Shown here: positions 27,434 to 29,526 of the stretch, in pieces
Layout: each line of letters opens with the position of its first letter
Numbering within the stretch: position 1 is the first letter of the stretch
Virus record (IMG/VR): IMGVR_UViG_3300034012_000267
Span: 1 to 29,526 of that record
Length of the DNA: 29,526 nt
Reading direction: 5' to 3' (one strand)
Origin: a virus
Translations under genes and position numbers: made by a program
The notes under the pieces: model-generated
Database searches by the model: none
The model's input: the letters and a program-made list of their open reading frames with translations, nothing else
What the model was told of the DNA's origin: nothing

Positions 27434-28459
27434 TTAAGCGATCAACACGCCTTGGAACTGGCTGCCCGAGCAGGTAAGGTTACCGGCCCAGCCAATCAGT
27501 TTCACAATGGCGTCTTGGTTGACGGCCTGACGCTCACCACCAATCGGAACGAAATTACGATCCTTGTGGGGGCGGAACATCAGGTACTTGGTGTTGAGGA
27601 ACCACATATGGTTCGCGTTGCCCGAGCCGCTGTTGTACGTGCTGGAACCGATACCACCGTCCAACACAACGTCAGACGCCATACCGGCACCGTAGTACTT
27701 CAACGACGCGAAACCCGCGCCAGCCATGCCAGAACCACTCTCGGTAATACGCTGAATCGCTTGGAGCGACTGCAAGTAGAAACGATAGTAGTTGTTGTCG
27801 GCCACGATCAGGTCAGGCTTGTCAGTTCCACGAACCAACTGCACCGCGAGGGCATCCATGTAGCCCTGAATGGTCGTGCTGGAGACAGCGCCCGCACCAC
27901 CGCCATCAGCGGAAGCCGAGAACTTCTTGGACTGCCAGAACGTCCACACACTTCTGTTTATTCCACCGTAGGTGCCAACAGTCGGGTCATCCGGCACAGC
28001 AGCAGCAAGACCCGTGAGGTTCTTACCCGCGTTGCCGGTGCCGTCGCCATACAGGTCACCGCTGATGCGGTTAGCCAGCTGGGCTTCGGCCACTTCCATG
28101 CGACCGTCAAGAAGGTCAATGATGGCCTCCTTACCCGAGTTCTGGATCATCTCCAGACCCGAGATGGTCACCGCAGAAGCGTACTGCGTGATGGAGAACT
28201 GCGCCGAGCTAATCGGGCTGTTCTGACCCACGTTCAGCACTTCGTAACCGGAGTAGCTGTTCGTGTTGTTCGTGGTCGGATCGGTGTACATGATTTCCTG
28301 CAAAATCACGTTACCGCCCGAGAACGTCTTGACGTTCCCACGCTCCTTAAGACGACGAAGCAACGCGTTGTTGTTCGTCACGTTGTCAGCAAGCTCACCG
28401 CTACGGCTCTGAATGGTGGTAGCAATGATGTCGCTGATACTTGAGTTGGCAAATGCCAT
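27434..28459 (-). CDS. Major capsid protein
   Basis: A 341-aa shell protein, very probably HK97-fold. The N-terminus SISDIIATTIQSRSGELADNVTNNNALLRRLKERG is the helical N-arm. FSGGNVILQEIMYTDPTTNN resembles the E-loop, QYASAVTISGLEMIQNSGKEAIIDLLDGRMEVAE the spine helix, and PDLIVADNNYYRFYLQSLQAIQRIT with YYGAGMASDVVLDGG the P/A-domain pattern of one podoviral and siphoviral capsid class. SD AAAGGAG lies 7 nt before the ATG. It follows the scaffold gene, as expected. Confidence 0.92.
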   Translation of the reverse strand: MAFANSSISDIIATTIQSRSGELADNVTNNNALLRRLKERGNVKTFSGGNVILQEIMYTDPTTNNTNSYSGYEVLNVGQNSPISSAQFSITQYASAVTISGLEMIQNSGKEAIIDLLDGRMEVAEAQLANRISGDLYGDGTGNAGKNLTGLAAAVPDDPTVGTYGGINRSVWTFWQSKKFSASADGGGAGAVSSTTIQGYMDALAVQLVRGTDKPDLIVADNNYYRFYLQSLQAIQRITESGSGMAGAGFASLKYYGAGMASDVVLDGGIGSSTYNSGSGNANHMWFLNTKYLMFRPHKDRNFVPIGGERQAVNQDAIVKLIGWAGNLTCSGSQFQGVLIA

Positions 28460-28482
28460 TTGATGACTCCTTTATCAGTTAA

Positions 28483-29472
28483 TTACAAACGCGGCTCTGT
28501 TTCGGAGAAAGCCTCCTCCAAGAGGGCGCGACGGTTTGCTGCCTTGGGAGCCGTGTTTGGGCCGGGTGTGGCACTTCTGACGCTCACCGCTGCTGCGCGG
28601 GCAGTTTTCGCTACCCGATTGGCCTCCTTCGCCTGTTTTGCAGCCACTTCAGCCTGTTGGGCTTTTAGCGTCTGTTCAAACAAGGTCGGGTCAAGCCGAA
28701 TGGCCTTATCATAGGCTTCATCCAACGTCTGCGCGACTCCGCTCTGTAGAAGCTGAATCATCGTTGGTCGGACTTCCTCAAAATGATCGGCCTTCAAACT
28801 AAATTGGTTGATCTCGTTGAGCAGGGTCTGGTTTTCCACCATTTCCTGCTGCTGTTTCCAGCCCATGACCTCGCCACGGACTTTGTTCAGTTCGTTTTGC
28901 AGTTGGTAGACCATCGGATCAACGCTGTTTGGCGCTGCTGTGGGGGCTTGCCCCTGCATTGCGCCTAGGTTGATGCCGTAGCTCTGCGCCAACTGCGCGA
29001 AATACTGCATTTTGGTCTGCGGGTCGCTGTTACGGAGCTTGTGGTCAGCTTCCATCAACGCGGCAACAGCCTTTTCTGGCTGCAAGCCAAGCCCTTGAAT
29101 CGTGTTCATGTAAGGGCTGATGGCTTCCTGCATCGCATCGGCAAACTGCGCCTTGGAGAGCAGCGGTTCCACGCCCGCTCGCATCTGCTCCTCACGCTGC
29201 CATGCGTATTCCTGCATCTTGGGGTCGGCTTTCTGCCAAACCTCATGGAAATCCTTTTTCCACGACGCAGGAGGACGACGCCATACTGGCGGTTCTTCTT
29301 CCTCTACCTCGGGTTCTGCCTCCACTTTGGCGGGTTTAGCGAAACGCCCGCCCTCATCGCGTGATCTGGCCTCAATCGGCTCGCCACGCTCGGCAGCCTC
29401 AAGCTGTTCCTCCAGCATTGCCCTGCGGTCAATCGTTTCAGCCTGTGGGGCTTCCTGATTCTCAACGTCCAT
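28483..29472 (-). CDS. Capsid scaffolding protein
   Basis: A 329-aa helical, acidic protein that would template prohead assembly. The N-terminal 60 residues are disordered and acidic (EVEEEEPPVW). Two helical parts follow (PASWKKDFHEVWQKADPKMQ, VYQLQNELNKVRGEVMGWKQQQEMVENQ), then a C-terminal helix-turn-helix-like basic end (QAKEANRVAKTARAAAVSVR, LLEEAFSETEPRL) that would bind the capsid protein. These features and its place between the upstream gene and the capsid gene are typical of podoviral scaffolds. SD GGAGAGG precedes the ATG, which overlaps the upstream stop as TAATG. Confidence 0.86.
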   Translation of the reverse strand: MDVENQEAPQAETIDRRAMLEEQLEAAERGEPIEARSRDEGGRFAKPAKVEAEPEVEEEEPPVWRRPPASWKKDFHEVWQKADPKMQEYAWQREEQMRAGVEPLLSKAQFADAMQEAISPYMNTIQGLGLQPEKAVAALMEADHKLRNSDPQTKMQYFAQLAQSYGINLGAMQGQAPTAAPNSVDPMVYQLQNELNKVRGEVMGWKQQQEMVENQTLLNEINQFSLKADHFEEVRPTMIQLLQSGVAQTLDEAYDKAIRLDPTLFEQTLKAQQAEVAAKQAKEANRVAKTARAAAVSVRSATPGPNTAPKAANRRALLEEAFSETEPRL

Positions 29473-29526
29473 TAGCCTCTCCTGTGGGGATTGGTGAAAT
29501 TCAACTCTTGGCGTAACTGTCTGATG
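29472..29526 (-). CDS. C-terminal fragment of an upstream gene, possibly portal
   Basis: An open frame enters from the right edge and stops at 29472-29474. Its last residues are IRQLRQELNFTNPHRRG. Only 17 residues are present, too few to identify a family. The next gene is the scaffold, so the portal gene is the usual occupant of this position, and the stop overlaps the scaffold start as TAATG. The call is by context only. Confidence 0.45.
   Translation of the reverse strand, partial: IRQLRQELNFTNPHRRG

Noticed and set aside
27335-28444. 369-aa plus-strand frame
   Set aside because: Lies opposite the major capsid and decoration genes; composition rich in Val, Arg and His with no domain.

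Overview
The window is most of a tailed bacteriophage genome (class Caudoviricetes), very probably a short-tailed podovirus. It encodes a large and a small terminase subunit, a scaffold, a major capsid protein, a head-tail adaptor, a beta-propeller tail-nozzle-like protein, large Ala/Gly/Gln-rich internal-virion-type proteins, an S74-chaperoned tail fibre and a lysis cassette. No tail tape measure, tube or sheath protein is visible. Genes are packed tightly, mostly with ATGA, GTGA or TAATG overlaps. Shine-Dalgarno (SD) and sigma70-like promoter sequences suggest a Gram-negative, probably proteobacterial host; the exact host cannot be told. No integrase, tRNA or CRISPR array was seen.

Layout. 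(1) Positions 1-5541, mostly minus strand: an auxiliary and packaging arm. Read in its own direction it holds a helical hypothetical protein, a MycE-like methyltransferase, a PD-(D/E)XK nuclease, a second methyltransferase, a DUF5856-like helical protein, a polyvalent/internal-virion-like protein, the terminase small subunit, and the large subunit running off the left edge. Two plus-strand genes sit inside this arm: a GT-A glycosyltransferase and a small hypothetical protein. Both have a -10-like hexamer exactly 6 nt before the ATG. (2) Positions 5542-6259: a control region with structured non-coding DNA, a candidate small RNA with its own promoter and terminator, a 55-aa Cro/YdaS-type repressor on the minus strand, and the first early promoter. 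(3) Positions 6260-10707, plus strand: an early operon for recombination (ERF annealing protein, SSB-like protein, PD-(D/E)XK nuclease, NinB, YbcO-type nuclease), a second glycosyltransferase and several very small proteins. (4) Positions 10652-29526, minus strand: the late operon. Transcription enters at the right edge from a gene whose last 17 residues are present (possibly portal). It continues through scaffold, capsid, decoration-like protein, DUF115/Maf-like protein, C1q-like fibre, AT-hook protein, adaptor, nozzle, GNAT, three internal-virion-like proteins and the tail fibre, and ends in small proteins, three putative membrane lysis proteins and a GH24 endolysin.

How it fits together. 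The Cro-like protein probably governs the divergent early operon. Three plus-strand promoters share a TTGAC -35 box, a GGG-(A/T)TTAACC-like spacer and a TAAnnT -10 box, so one regulator could read all of them. The most unusual content is a set of six modification-type enzymes: two glycosyltransferases, two methyltransferases, a DUF115/Maf-like protein placed inside the capsid block, and a GNAT placed inside the tail block. Together they suggest chemical modification of virion proteins or of host or phage glycans. Product names come from reading the translations by eye, without database searches.
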